The position numbers and the translations under genes were made by a program. The notes under the pieces were generated by a model, which was given only the letters and a program-made list of their open reading frames with translations, was not told the origin of the DNA and ran no database searches. From Pseudomonadota bacterium (lineage in GTDB: Bacteria > Pseudomonadota > Gammaproteobacteria > Xanthomonadales > Rhodanobacteraceae), in NCBI GenBank assembly GCA_025351555.1, contig JANXVS010000185.1:1-15027 (forward strand): DNA of 15,027 bases. Reading direction: 5' to 3'. Positions 5,073 to 10,816 of the stretch are shown here, in pieces. Every line of letters starts with the position of its first letter. Within the stretch, counting starts at the first letter, position 1.

Positions 5073-6460
5073 ACTATCAAAGTTTCGTAGCGCGCAAATT
5101 ATCGTGCGTTCCTAGCACCGGACTCAATGGCACAGAGACTATTCCTGATGGCCTGTTTCCGCATCAAGTTGACCTGGTGCGATGGGCGCTGAAGCGTGGC
5201 CGCGCTGCTATTTTCGCCGATACTGGTCTGGGCAAGACGCGCATGCAACTGGCGTGGGCGAACGCGGTGCATGGCGCAACGAATCTGGACGTGTTGATTC
5301 TAGCTCCGCTGGCTGTTGCCGCGCAGACAACTGCGGAAGGCGTGGATATCGGGGTACATGTGACGCACTGCCGAGAAGCAGCGGACGTGCGTCCTGGCAT
5401 CAATATCACCAACTATGACCGATTGCATAAATTCAATCCGGCATTGTTCGGCGCGATCGTTCTGGATGAGTCAAGTTGCATCAAGCATCACGATACAAAA
5501 ACATTCGCCACGTTGCTCGAATCGTTCCGCGATACGCCATTCAAACTCTGCGCGACTGCTACCCCGTCTCCGAATGACTGGACGGAGCTAGGCACGCATG
5601 CGGAGTTTCTGGGCATATGCACGCGGTCTGAGATGCTGGCGGAATACTTCATCCACGATGCGGCAAAGACGCAGGACTGGCGGCTCAAAGGACACGCCAA
5701 GCATATTTTCTGGCAGTGGGTATCGACGTGGGGAGCGATGGTACGCAAGCCGTCAGACCTTGGGCACGACGATTCCGCGTACATCCTGCCGCCGCTGAAT
5801 GTGCAAGACCACATCGTCAAATGCTCGGGATATCAGGTTGAGGCAGGGATGTTGTTTGCTCTTGAGGCATCGAGCCTGAGTGAGCGCCGCGCAGCACGAA
5901 AGGGAAGTTTGACAGAGCGTGTAACCGATTGCGCCGCGATGGTAAACGCCAGCGCCGAGCCGTGGATCATCTGGTGCGATTTGAACGCTGAGGCCGATGC
6001 GTTGCGTGTAGCAATTCCTGGCGCAATTGAAATTCGCGGGCCGGATAGTGTTGACCTGAAAGAATCAAGGCTTGCTGACTTTGGCGCTGGCAAGATTCGA
6101 GTGCTGATTACCAAGCCTTCTATCGCCGGATGGGGCGTTAATTGGCAGCATTGCGCGCGCGTTGCATTCGTCGGCGTCACTGACAGCTTCGAGGCGTATT
6201 ACCAAGCCGTGCGTAGATGCTGGCGGTTCGGGCAAACACGTCCAGTGGACGTGCATCTTTTTGTCAGCGACATGGAAGGCGCTGTGCTATCGAATCTACA
6301 TCGCAAGGAAAAAGAAGCGCAGCTAATGGCTGAGTCATTGTCAGCCGAAACGCGCGCGGCAGTGAATGCCGAAGTGCATGGATCAATCCGCAAAACAAAC
6401 CCATATCAGCCGCGCGAGTCTATCAAGGCTCCGTCGTGGCTAAAAACGGAGGCCGCATGA
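5069..6460 (+). CDS. SNF2-like DEAD/DEAH-box helicase
   Basis: A superfamily 2 ATPase of 463 aa. Motifs in order: Q-like/entry LFPHQVDLVRWAL (29-41), Walker A DTGLGKT (51-57), motif Ia VLILAPLAV, motif II LDESS (132-136, a DExx box with Ser), motif III CATATPSPND (161-170), C-terminal helicase domain with motif V ITKPSIAGWGVNWQ (347-360) and motif VI QAVRRCWRFGQTRPV (379-393). Motif VI of the QxxRRxxRxGQ type is characteristic of SNF2/ERCC4-like translocases. The GTG start at 5069 forms GTGA with the previous stop and has GGAG 10 nt upstream. It is coupled to the adjacent methyltransferase, a pairing common in phages. It may be part of an anti-restriction or DNA-modification role; this is inference. 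Confidence 0.88.
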   Translation: MNYQSFVARKLSCVPSTGLNGTETIPDGLFPHQVDLVRWALKRGRAAIFADTGLGKTRMQLAWANAVHGATNLDVLILAPLAVAAQTTAEGVDIGVHVTHCREAADVRPGINITNYDRLHKFNPALFGAIVLDESSCIKHHDTKTFATLLESFRDTPFKLCATATPSPNDWTELGTHAEFLGICTRSEMLAEYFIHDAAKTQDWRLKGHAKHIFWQWVSTWGAMVRKPSDLGHDDSAYILPPLNVQDHIVKCSGYQVEAGMLFALEASSLSERRAARKGSLTERVTDCAAMVNASAEPWIIWCDLNAEADALRVAIPGAIEIRGPDSVDLKESRLADFGAGKIRVLITKPSIAGWGVNWQHCARVAFVGVTDSFEAYYQAVRRCWRFGQTRPVDVHLFVSDMEGAVLSNLHRKEKEAQLMAESLSAETRAAVNAEVHGSIRKTNPYQPRESIKAPSWLKTEAA

Positions 6461-7338
6461 ATTGCTTGGATCAAACAATTGGCGAAAACTTCGCCATGTA
6501 TCACGGGGACTGTGTGGAAGTTCTACGTTGCTTGCCCGAATCAAGCGTGGACTACTCTATTTTCTCCCCGCCATTTTCCAGCTTATACACTTATTCAAAC
6601 TCGGCGCGCGACATGGGGAATTGCCGCAATGATGCGGAGTTCTTCGAGCACTTCTCGCACCTGATAACAGAGCTTCGCAGAATCATGAAGCCGGGGCGAG
6701 TGCTGAGCTTCCATTGCATGCTTTTGCCGACAAGCAAAGATCGCGATGGTTATATCGGCCTAAAAGATTTTCGCGGCGACCTGATCCGCGCTTTCCAGTC
6801 GCAAGGTTTCATCTATGCGAGCGAGGTTTGCATCTGGAAAGATCCAGTGACGGCAATGCAGCGCACGAAAGCGTTAGGACTTCTGCACAAGACCGTTCGC
6901 GGAAACGCCAGCATGAGTCGGCAGGGTATCCCTGATTACCTTGTGACGATGCGCGCGCCAGGAGAGTGCGTGGATCGTGTCACACATGACCCGGCGCAAT
7001 ATCCTGTAGATAAATGGCAGAAGGTTGCGTCTCCTGTATGGACAGATATAAACCCTAGCGAAACGCTTCAATTCCGCAGCGCTCGGGAACACGACGACGA
7101 ACGGCATATTTGCCCGCTGCAGCTTGAAGTCATCCGACGTGGCGTTGACCTTTGGTCAAATCCAGGCGATGTGATTCTGTCGCCATTCGCGGGCATCGGA
7201 AGTGAGGGATATGTCGCGATCGAGATGGGTAGAAAATTCATAGGTGCTGAATTGAAGGCCAGCTATTACCAGCAAGCCGTACGCAACCTGCAATCGATTG
7301 GAGACCAGTCGCTATTGTTCGGGAGCGCTGCAGCATGA
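6457..7338 (+). CDS. DNA methyltransferase, beta-class (N6-A or N4-C)
   Basis: A site-specific amino-methyltransferase, 293 aa. The catalytic motif IV SPPF (37-40) comes first and the S-adenosylmethionine-binding motif I SPFAGIGSEG (242-251) near the C-terminus, followed by MGRKFIGAELKASYYQQA; this order defines the beta class. SPPF rather than DPPY leaves N4-cytosine and N6-adenine both open. The start at 6457 is preferred because it has a strong GGAGG site 5 nt upstream and overlaps the helicase TGA; an open frame extends 21 nt further up without these signals. No restriction enzyme gene is nearby, so it is an orphan phage enzyme, probably protecting phage DNA from host restriction. Confidence 0.9.
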   Translation: MNCLDQTIGENFAMYHGDCVEVLRCLPESSVDYSIFSPPFSSLYTYSNSARDMGNCRNDAEFFEHFSHLITELRRIMKPGRVLSFHCMLLPTSKDRDGYIGLKDFRGDLIRAFQSQGFIYASEVCIWKDPVTAMQRTKALGLLHKTVRGNASMSRQGIPDYLVTMRAPGECVDRVTHDPAQYPVDKWQKVASPVWTDINPSETLQFRSAREHDDERHICPLQLEVIRRGVDLWSNPGDVILSPFAGIGSEGYVAIEMGRKFIGAELKASYYQQAVRNLQSIGDQSLLFGSAAA

Positions 7339-7508
7339 TCGCAAGAGGCGAGCAACTATCGCACGCGAAGCTAAACTCTGATCGCGTGCGCGCCATCCGT
7401 TCAAACCCGCGCGGCTGGCCTGCGCACCGATGGGCGCGTGAATTCGGCGTGCATGTGCGAACGATTGACGCGGTGTGCAGTTTTAAGAATTGGCGGCACG
7501 TAAGGTGA
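7335..7508 (+). CDS. Small HTH DNA-binding protein, 57 aa
   Basis: Reads MIARGEQLSHAKLNSDRVRA, then a helix-turn-helix (WAREFGVHVRTIDAVCSFKN) and ends WRHVR. The pattern AKL-x-V-RAIR ... REFGV ... I ... NWRHV is typical of small phage HTH proteins and of HTH modules attached to HNH endonucleases. Linked by ATGA to the methyltransferase and by GTGA to ninB. Possibly a transcription regulator or a remnant of a homing endonuclease; the DNA target is unknown. Confidence 0.75.
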   Translation: MIARGEQLSHAKLNSDRVRAIRSNPRGWPAHRWAREFGVHVRTIDAVCSFKNWRHVR

Positions 7509-7897
7509 ACAAAGCGCGTTGGGAAGAAATGCTAAGCGAGGAGCAGCGCCGACTGCTCAACGCGGCATGCGGCGACTTGGCGCGCTGCATGAAATGGTAC
7601 GGGTTCGCTTTGGACAAAGACGATTGGCGTCACTTCCTTAGCGGCACGGTGAAGGGTTTCCGCATGATTCCTGGGATCAATCGCGGGGAAGGCGCGCCGG
7701 GATTTGTAATGCTTGGCGCGTCTAGCCTGAGCCTGAAAAAACACGAATGTACAGAAGCAATCAGCATTGCGTTCGCGCTCGGCGATGCCCCGTGGGAATA
7801 CGACCCGTCGCAGACAAAACGGGTTAGCTGGTGCGACACGGTTATGTTGGCGCGTGGGTTCAATCCGAGCGACTTCAATGCTGCGGAAGCCGCATGA
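7505..7897 (+). CDS. ninB: NinB-like recombination protein
   Basis: Related to lambda NinB (Orf), a single-strand-binding recombination mediator that helps RecA-type or Red recombination. Matching stretches: LLNAACGDLARCMKWYGFAL, DDWRHFLSGTVKGFRMIPGI, GFVMLGASSLSL, and the C-terminal IAFALGDAPWEYD, which parallels lambda QAFGTERGVKWSD. The protein is 130 aa against 146 in lambda and lacks about 30 N-terminal residues. I choose GTG 7505, which overlaps the TGA of the HTH gene; a TTG at 7490 would give five extra residues. The two following genes are also recombination nucleases, so this is a nin-like module. Confidence 0.8.
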   Translation: MNKARWEEMLSEEQRRLLNAACGDLARCMKWYGFALDKDDWRHFLSGTVKGFRMIPGINRGEGAPGFVMLGASSLSLKKHECTEAISIAFALGDAPWEYDPSQTKRVSWCDTVMLARGFNPSDFNAAEAA

Positions 7898-8232
7898 GAA
7901 CGCTCAACAGCCGCGCCATCGACGACGACGAATTAGCATGGCTGCGGGACGTTAAAAGTGTGCTGTGCGCTTTCTGCAACGCCAGCGCGCCGACGGAAGG
8001 GCACCACGCATGGCAAGGGCTGCATTTTATGACGATCAGCGCCTGCCATGACTGCCATGATGCGCGAGTGTGGAACATCGGCGGCATGACGGAAGCCGAG
8101 GCCGTAAATGAAACCATTCGCCGTGTGCTGGCGTTGCGGGCAGGCAAGCCGGTAATCGTCGATCACAAACCGATGGCCCGCAGATCGCCAACGGCGCGGC
8201 CTGAGAAAGTCCTTAAGGGGAAATACGCATGA
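7894..8232 (+). CDS. Zinc-binding HNH/Ref-like nuclease
   Basis: 112 aa with Cys and His clusters: CAFC (~25-28), GHHAWQGLHF (~36-45) and ACHDCHD (~50-56). This Cys2-His-His-CxxCH arrangement resembles phage P1 Ref-type RecA-dependent nucleases and other HNH/YbcO-like zinc nucleases of lambdoid nin regions. The pair of His plus the following CHxCH would bind zinc and the catalytic metal. The start at 7894 is set by ATGA with ninB; the frame upstream is open but inside ninB. Exact family (Ref, YbcO or NinG-like) cannot be settled by eye. Likely acts in recombination together with NinB and RusA. Confidence 0.6.
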   Translation: MRTLNSRAIDDDELAWLRDVKSVLCAFCNASAPTEGHHAWQGLHFMTISACHDCHDARVWNIGGMTEAEAVNETIRRVLALRAGKPVIVDHKPMARRSPTARPEKVLKGKYA

Positions 8233-8663
8233 CCCTTCCACCGAACAAGAACAAAGTCACCTATGCGCCGCGAACAGGCCGGACGCAAACGATCCTGCAC
8301 GACTCCAATGCGGCTATCCGCAGAACTGAATTTATCATCCCGATAAAAACCGGGCGTGGGCAGAACGATCGCGAGCATCACATGGCACGCTATCGCCGAA
8401 CGTCGGGCGAGCGCGAGGCGGCGTGTCTTTTAACGCGCACGCAAATACATCGCAACGCGCTGCCGTGCGTTGTCACGCTCACGCGAATATCTGCCGGAAC
8501 GCTAGATGCGCACGACAATCTCAAGGGCAGTTTGAAGTCAATTTTGGATGGGATTGCCGATGGTCTGGAGATCAAGGATAACGACCCGCGCGTGACATGG
8601 CGCTATGCGCAGCAAAAATGCACACGCGGATATTTTGGCATTCGGGTGCGCATCGAAACGTAG
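8229..8663 (+). CDS. RusA-like Holliday junction resolvase
   Basis: 144 aa. The C-terminal half contains LDAHDNLKGSLKSILDGIAD followed by GLEIKDNDPRVTW. This matches the RusA signature DxDNxxKxxxDxL...DD with metal-binding Asp residues and a conserved Lys, here with HDN in place of LDN. It ends YFGIRVRIET. The basic N-terminal half looks like a DNA-contact region. RusA resolves four-way junctions and is found beside NinB-type genes in lambdoid phages. ATG 8229 overlaps the upstream stop. The end is a tandem TAG-TGA, so it ends properly even if TAG were read as sense (one extra residue). Confidence 0.65.
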   Translation: MTLPPNKNKVTYAPRTGRTQTILHDSNAAIRRTEFIIPIKTGRGQNDREHHMARYRRTSGEREAACLLTRTQIHRNALPCVVTLTRISAGTLDAHDNLKGSLKSILDGIADGLEIKDNDPRVTWRYAQQKCTRGYFGIRVRIET

Positions 8664-8694
8664 TGATCACGCGACGAGTGAGGGGGATTTAAAA

Positions 8695-8844
8695 ATGAGC
8701 GTAGACGAATTGCTGGGGCGGCTTGAGCCGACCGGCCCGAAGTTCGACATCGGCAGGGGTGGAATCCCGCAGCTCACGCCGCAAGACATCGCTGCAGCGC
8801 TTGGGATGTGCGAGGACAAGTTCGCAAGGGCGATGCGTGTATGA
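8695..8844 (+). CDS. Small phage protein, 49 aa
   Basis: Reads MSVDELLGRLEPTGPKFDIG and ends LGMCEDKFARAMRV. A strong AGGGGG ribosome site lies 8 nt before ATG 8695. The pattern LxRLxPxxxxFDxGRGGxPxLTxxDIAAALG recurs in many small phage proteins of the nin/late-regulator region; function unknown. Longer in-frame starts upstream lie in the resolvase gene and have no ribosome site. Confidence 0.7.
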   Translation: MSVDELLGRLEPTGPKFDIGRGGIPQLTPQDIAAALGMCEDKFARAMRV

Positions 8845-8867
8845 TCGTTAGAATCACGGAGCAATGA
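8841..8867 (+). CDS. Possible 8-codon coupling micro-ORF
   Basis: MIVRITEQ. Its ATG overlaps the stop of the 49-aa gene (ATGA) and its TGA is followed immediately by the GTG start at 8868. It could carry ribosomes across the 23-nt gap between the two genes. A chance ORF of this length is quite possible. Confidence 0.3.
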   Translation: MIVRITEQ

Positions 8868-9116
8868 GTGGAACTCGAAGCGCTGCTGCTGAACGCGATG
8901 CTTGAAGCTGGCGCATCGTCGTCACTGGCACGAGTTCACGCGGCAGACTTCGCTGCGTTGATCAGTCCGAAGATCCAGCGCGAAAACGACATGCGAGTTG
9001 CGCGCGCAATGTTCGGCACATGGTCTGCGGAAAAGGTTGCGGAGGCGGCGCATTGCTGCCGCGCCACTGTCTACAACTGGAACAAAAGAAAATCTAAAGC
9101 AGGGGTAGCGGCGTAG
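8868..9116 (+). CDS. HTH protein, candidate late-gene regulator
   Basis: 82 aa from a GTG start with GGAG 6 nt upstream. The N-terminal half is helical (MELEALLLNAMLEAGASSSL); the C-terminal part has a clear resolvase-like helix-turn-helix, WSAEKVAEAAHCCRATVYNW, with a basic tail NKRKSKAG. Size and architecture are like small phage activators that combine a helical oligomerisation part with a C-terminal HTH (Mor/C type). Its place at the end of the early operon, just before the Q-like gene, fits control of late genes, but this is inference. It ends in TAG; readthrough would add 16 residues up to a TGA. Confidence 0.65.
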   Translation: MELEALLLNAMLEAGASSSLARVHAADFAALISPKIQRENDMRVARAMFGTWSAEKVAEAAHCCRATVYNWNKRKSKAGVAA

Positions 9117-9254
9117 ACACTTGGCCGCGTAGCCTGTACTTCCGAAAGTAGCGGACTCTGACCGCACACGATAGGGGAAACCCCCAAGTTAGCGCAGGAC
9201 GCCAAGGGACAAGGAAGTCCCGCCTTTACTTTATCCACGGAACGGGGATCAAGG
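9117..9254 (+). other. Structured untranslated segment with four hairpins
   Basis: No credible ORF. Four consecutive stem-loops can be drawn: TACTT/AAGTA (9137-9150), GCGG/CCGC with a 7-nt loop (9151-9165), GGGG-AAA-CCCC (9174-9184) and GGGAC/GTCCC with AAGGAA in the loop (9206-9221), followed by a broken U-rich stretch. The ribosome site of the next gene (GGGG, 9244-9247) lies downstream of them. Could be a leader, an attenuator, a put/Q-type antitermination element or a small RNA. The sequence alone does not decide. Confidence 0.45.
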
Positions 9255-9749
9255 ATGAACGAGTATGATGCCGTCTTTTCGACGGTCAAGTTTTACCAAG
9301 GCGCAGCAGCCTCGCCATGTCACAAGGCCATTGCACTAACCACGGCCAAGTTTGACCGGCACTTTCCGGGTTGGCCCCTCTATCGGCGGCTGGTGATCGG
9401 GGATGACTTGCTGGATCGGCAAATCAAGGCGTTTTTTCTCGGTGCGGCGCGCAAGCTGTCACGGGCGCGAACACGAACGGGGCGGGAATACATCGGGATG
9501 AATACACGCGGCCCCTGGATTCGACAGGCCGGGCTAGACGCAATGGATTATGTATTGTTCGGCAAATACGCCGAGGGGTTGCACGAGCGCGCCAATCGCT
9601 TAGGCGTTGCGCACAAGACCTATCAGAAAATCCGCGACCCGATTGCATTGGGGATTCGGTTCGGACTGGATCAATGGATAGGCGAGTGCCATGCAAACTT
9701 CAGCATGCTGCTGGACAAAATGAAGTTGGGTATTTTTGATAGCGTATGA
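9255..9749 (+). CDS. Candidate late antiterminator (Q-like)
   Basis: 164 aa, starting MNEYDAVFSTVKFYQGAAAS. A basic central part (ARKLSRARTRTGREYIGMNT) is followed by a helix-turn-helix-like stretch ERANRLGVAHKTYQKIRD (about 112-129), where the T-Y spacing resembles the region-4-like HTH of phage antitermination proteins. GGGG lies 7 nt before the ATG. The evidence for a Q role is mostly position: last clear gene of the early rightward unit, followed within about 275 bp by a strong intrinsic terminator and then the late/lysis genes, exactly as with lambda Q, tR' and S-R. Sequence similarity to Q was not established; it could be another DNA-binding regulator. Confidence 0.5.
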   Translation: MNEYDAVFSTVKFYQGAAASPCHKAIALTTAKFDRHFPGWPLYRRLVIGDDLLDRQIKAFFLGAARKLSRARTRTGREYIGMNTRGPWIRQAGLDAMDYVLFGKYAEGLHERANRLGVAHKTYQKIRDPIALGIRFGLDQWIGECHANFSMLLDKMKLGIFDSV

Positions 9750-9913
9750 TGGATATGTGGCCAAATAAAGCGTCACACCTCCCGCCGCCTCTACCGAAAC
9801 CAACTTTGCGACGTAGATCGCCGGCAAGCTCGAAACAGCGGGAACCTTTTCACGCCATGCGCTTGACGCCTCAAGGCGTAGCAGCCGACGAGCGATGGCA
9901 CCAATGCGCGTGA
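9746..9913 (+). CDS. Doubtful 55-aa ORF after the Q-like gene
   Basis: Begins ATGATGG overlapping the preceding TGA and encodes MMDMWPNKASHLPPPLPKPT, a Pro-rich basic peptide ending RWHQCA. The ATGA overlap is typical of this phage, but composition is odd and no family is recognised. The same stretch is open on the minus strand (to 9965), also without a good start. The segment could instead hold the late promoter; I found no convincing -35/-10 pair. Confidence 0.3.
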   Translation: MMDMWPNKASHLPPPLPKPTLRRRSPASSKQREPFHAMRLTPQGVAADERWHQCA

Positions 9914-9964
9914 AGCTGGACGGATATTCGATACCCAGTGCGCGAACCCAGCCAAGAATAGGCA

Positions 9965-10117
9965 ATGAACGCCAGCGTTCGTAAATTCGACACAGGGGCT
10001 ACGCGCGAGGCGAAGTTGCGCCCCAAGCCCGACCATGTGTCGGGCTTTTTAGTTCAGGCGCTGGTTATACCACCAGCCATTCTGGGGTGGTGTAACTCAT
10101 GTTTCAGGGGACGGTAA
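9965..10117 (+). CDS. Short ORF resembling truncated 'FxTGATRD' phage protein
   Basis: 50 codons: starts MNASVRKFDTGATREAKL, then PKPDHVSGFLVQALV and an unrelated tail. The N-terminus strongly recalls a widespread phage protein type that begins V-R-x-F-x-TGATRD-x-KxDYEGFLSPLVL (associated with dATP/dGTP diphosphohydrolase-like proteins), but here the rest (normally an RFxxYMHKHR helix) is absent. Its TAA overlaps the ATG of the next gene (TAATG). The terminator hairpin lies inside its codons for KPDHVSGF, so it may be a small coding relic retained around the terminator. Alternatively coupling is real and full expression requires antitermination. Confidence 0.45.
   Translation: MNASVRKFDTGATREAKLRPKPDHVSGFLVQALVIPPAILGWCNSCFRGR
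10025..10050 (+). terminator. Rho-independent terminator at the early/late boundary
   Basis: A perfect 9-bp stem AAGCCCGAC/GTCGGGCTT with a 5-nt loop CATGT, followed by a run of five T. It is the strongest intrinsic terminator I saw in the window. It lies between the Q-like gene and the DUF7220-like gene, the location of tR' in lambda. Confidence 0.85.
10064..10096. promoter_or_regulatory. Large inverted repeat before the late operon
   Basis: GTTATACCACC (10064-10074) pairs with GGTGGTGTAAC (10086-10096): 11 bp with one G-U; an inner CCAG/CTGG alternative also exists. Fourteen nt after the terminator tail and 20 nt before the ATG at 10117. It could be a translation-control hairpin or a protein-binding dyad. 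Confidence 0.6.
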
Positions 10118-10341
10118 TGCAGACGAAGCTCGGTTCGTTCGTCGAGGCATGGGCAAATATCGCCGTTGGCTTTTCTGTCAATTGGTGCGCGAACATGCTG
10201 ATCCTTCCGCTGTTCGACTTCCATGTCAGCGCTGCCGTAGCCTTTCAGATTGGCTTGTGGTTCACAGCCGTCTCGTTGGCGCGGCAATACGTGTTGCGGC
10301 GCTGGTTCAATGGGCTGCGGTTCTTCGAGGCCAAGAAGTGA
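10117..10341 (+). CDS. DUF7220-like membrane protein, 74 aa
   Basis: Starts MQTKLGSFVEAWANIAVGFS, has two hydrophobic segments (NIAVGFSVNWCANMLILPLF and SAAVAFQIGLWFTAVSLA) and ends RQYVLRRWFNGLRFFEAKK. The pattern Q-T-x-LGS-EAxxNxxxGFxxNxxxNxxILPLF ... FTxxSxxRxYxLRRWFN is a common two-TM phage protein (DUF7220). Function unknown. ATG 10117 with GGGGA 5 nt upstream is preferred over the upstream ATG 10099. First clear gene after the terminator; joined to the next gene by GTGA. Confidence 0.8.
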   Translation: MQTKLGSFVEAWANIAVGFSVNWCANMLILPLFDFHVSAAVAFQIGLWFTAVSLARQYVLRRWFNGLRFFEAKK

Positions 10342-10772
10342 AGGCGACATTGCCGGACGACGCCGCTGCGCGTAAGGCGGTGCCACTTGCGCAGGGCTTG
10401 CTCTACTACTTCCCGGCGGCATTGTGCGCTGTTGCTGCTGTCAGCAAGAGGGGCAATGACTAGCACAATCCAGGCCAGCCGATGCACCACGCACGCGGCA
10501 AGTCGATGGATCACGCGGACTGCATACTGCGCCATCTAGCGGACGCCGGTCTGGTCGACAATGACGGCATCCGTCATAGCGCAAAGGTCGCGTGGCGAGC
10601 ACTGGCGCTGCTGCAAGAGGAGCTTGAACGCGAGGAAGGCGTACCGCTTCCGCGCAACGCGCGTGCGCCGGAGAGTAACCAAATCAAGCCGGATACTGAC
10701 ATTCCGGCAGATAGCGCGGATGCCGTAGTGCAGGCGTACCTTCCGCCGGGATCGGCTCCGGGGGAAGAATGA
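10338..10772 (+). CDS. dATP/dGTP diphosphohydrolase-like protein, interrupted by in-frame TAG
   Basis: GTG 10338 overlaps the previous stop and has GAGG 7 nt upstream. Codons 1-41 read MKATLPDDAAARKAVPLAQG ... YYFPAALCAVAAVSKRGND, codon 42 is TAG (10461), and the same frame continues HNPGQPMHHARGKSMDHADC ... DGIRHSAKVAWRALALLQEE to TGA 10772. Together this is the N-terminal type domain of phage dATP/dGTP diphosphohydrolases (dGTP_diPhyd_N), whose relatives, as I recall them, read GN-(D/E)-Q-HNPGQP. The TAG is exactly where Gln is expected, one base from CAG. Hence Gln insertion by readthrough is likely, or it is a pseudogene. An ATG at 10482 could restart but would lose the first domain half. 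In phages with 2-aminoadenine DNA such enzymes clear dATP/dGTP; no purZ is visible here. Confidence 0.8.
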
Positions 10773-10816
10773 AGTCGCATATAAGCAACTTTATCCGGAT
10801 AACGGCTCTTTTATGA
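10769..10816 (+). CDS. Possible 15-codon coupling micro-ORF
   Basis: MKSHISNFIRITALL. It has GGGGAAG 6-12 nt upstream, overlaps the preceding TGA (ATGA) and ends in a TGA that overlaps the ATG 10813 of the metallophosphatase (TTATGA). That downstream ATG has no ribosome site of its own, so relayed translation would explain its expression. Confidence 0.4.
   Translation: MKSHISNFIRITALL

Noticed and set aside
7490..7504. TTG start for ninB
   Set aside because: GTG 7505 overlaps the preceding TGA like most starts here; TTG would lie deep in the upstream gene.
9116..9170. TAG at the end of the 82-aa HTH gene as a further readthrough site
   Set aside because: Readthrough would add only 16 residues without any recognisable pattern, in a region that folds as RNA hairpins; treated as a true stop.
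9130..9184. Possible tRNA, including a suppressor with CTA anticodon
   Set aside because: A 4-bp stem with a 7-nt loop (9151-9165) looks like an anticodon arm, but position 33 is C, the triplet would be TCT, and there is no T-loop consensus or acceptor stem. CTAAA-type loops elsewhere (near 9093 and 12190) have no pairing flanks. No tRNA gene is supported.
9600..9965. 121-codon minus-strand frame over the end of the Q-like gene and the following gap
   Set aside because: Needs a TTG start without ribosome site, overlaps a good plus-strand gene, and would stand alone against the direction of all neighbours. Not fully excluded for 9750-9965.
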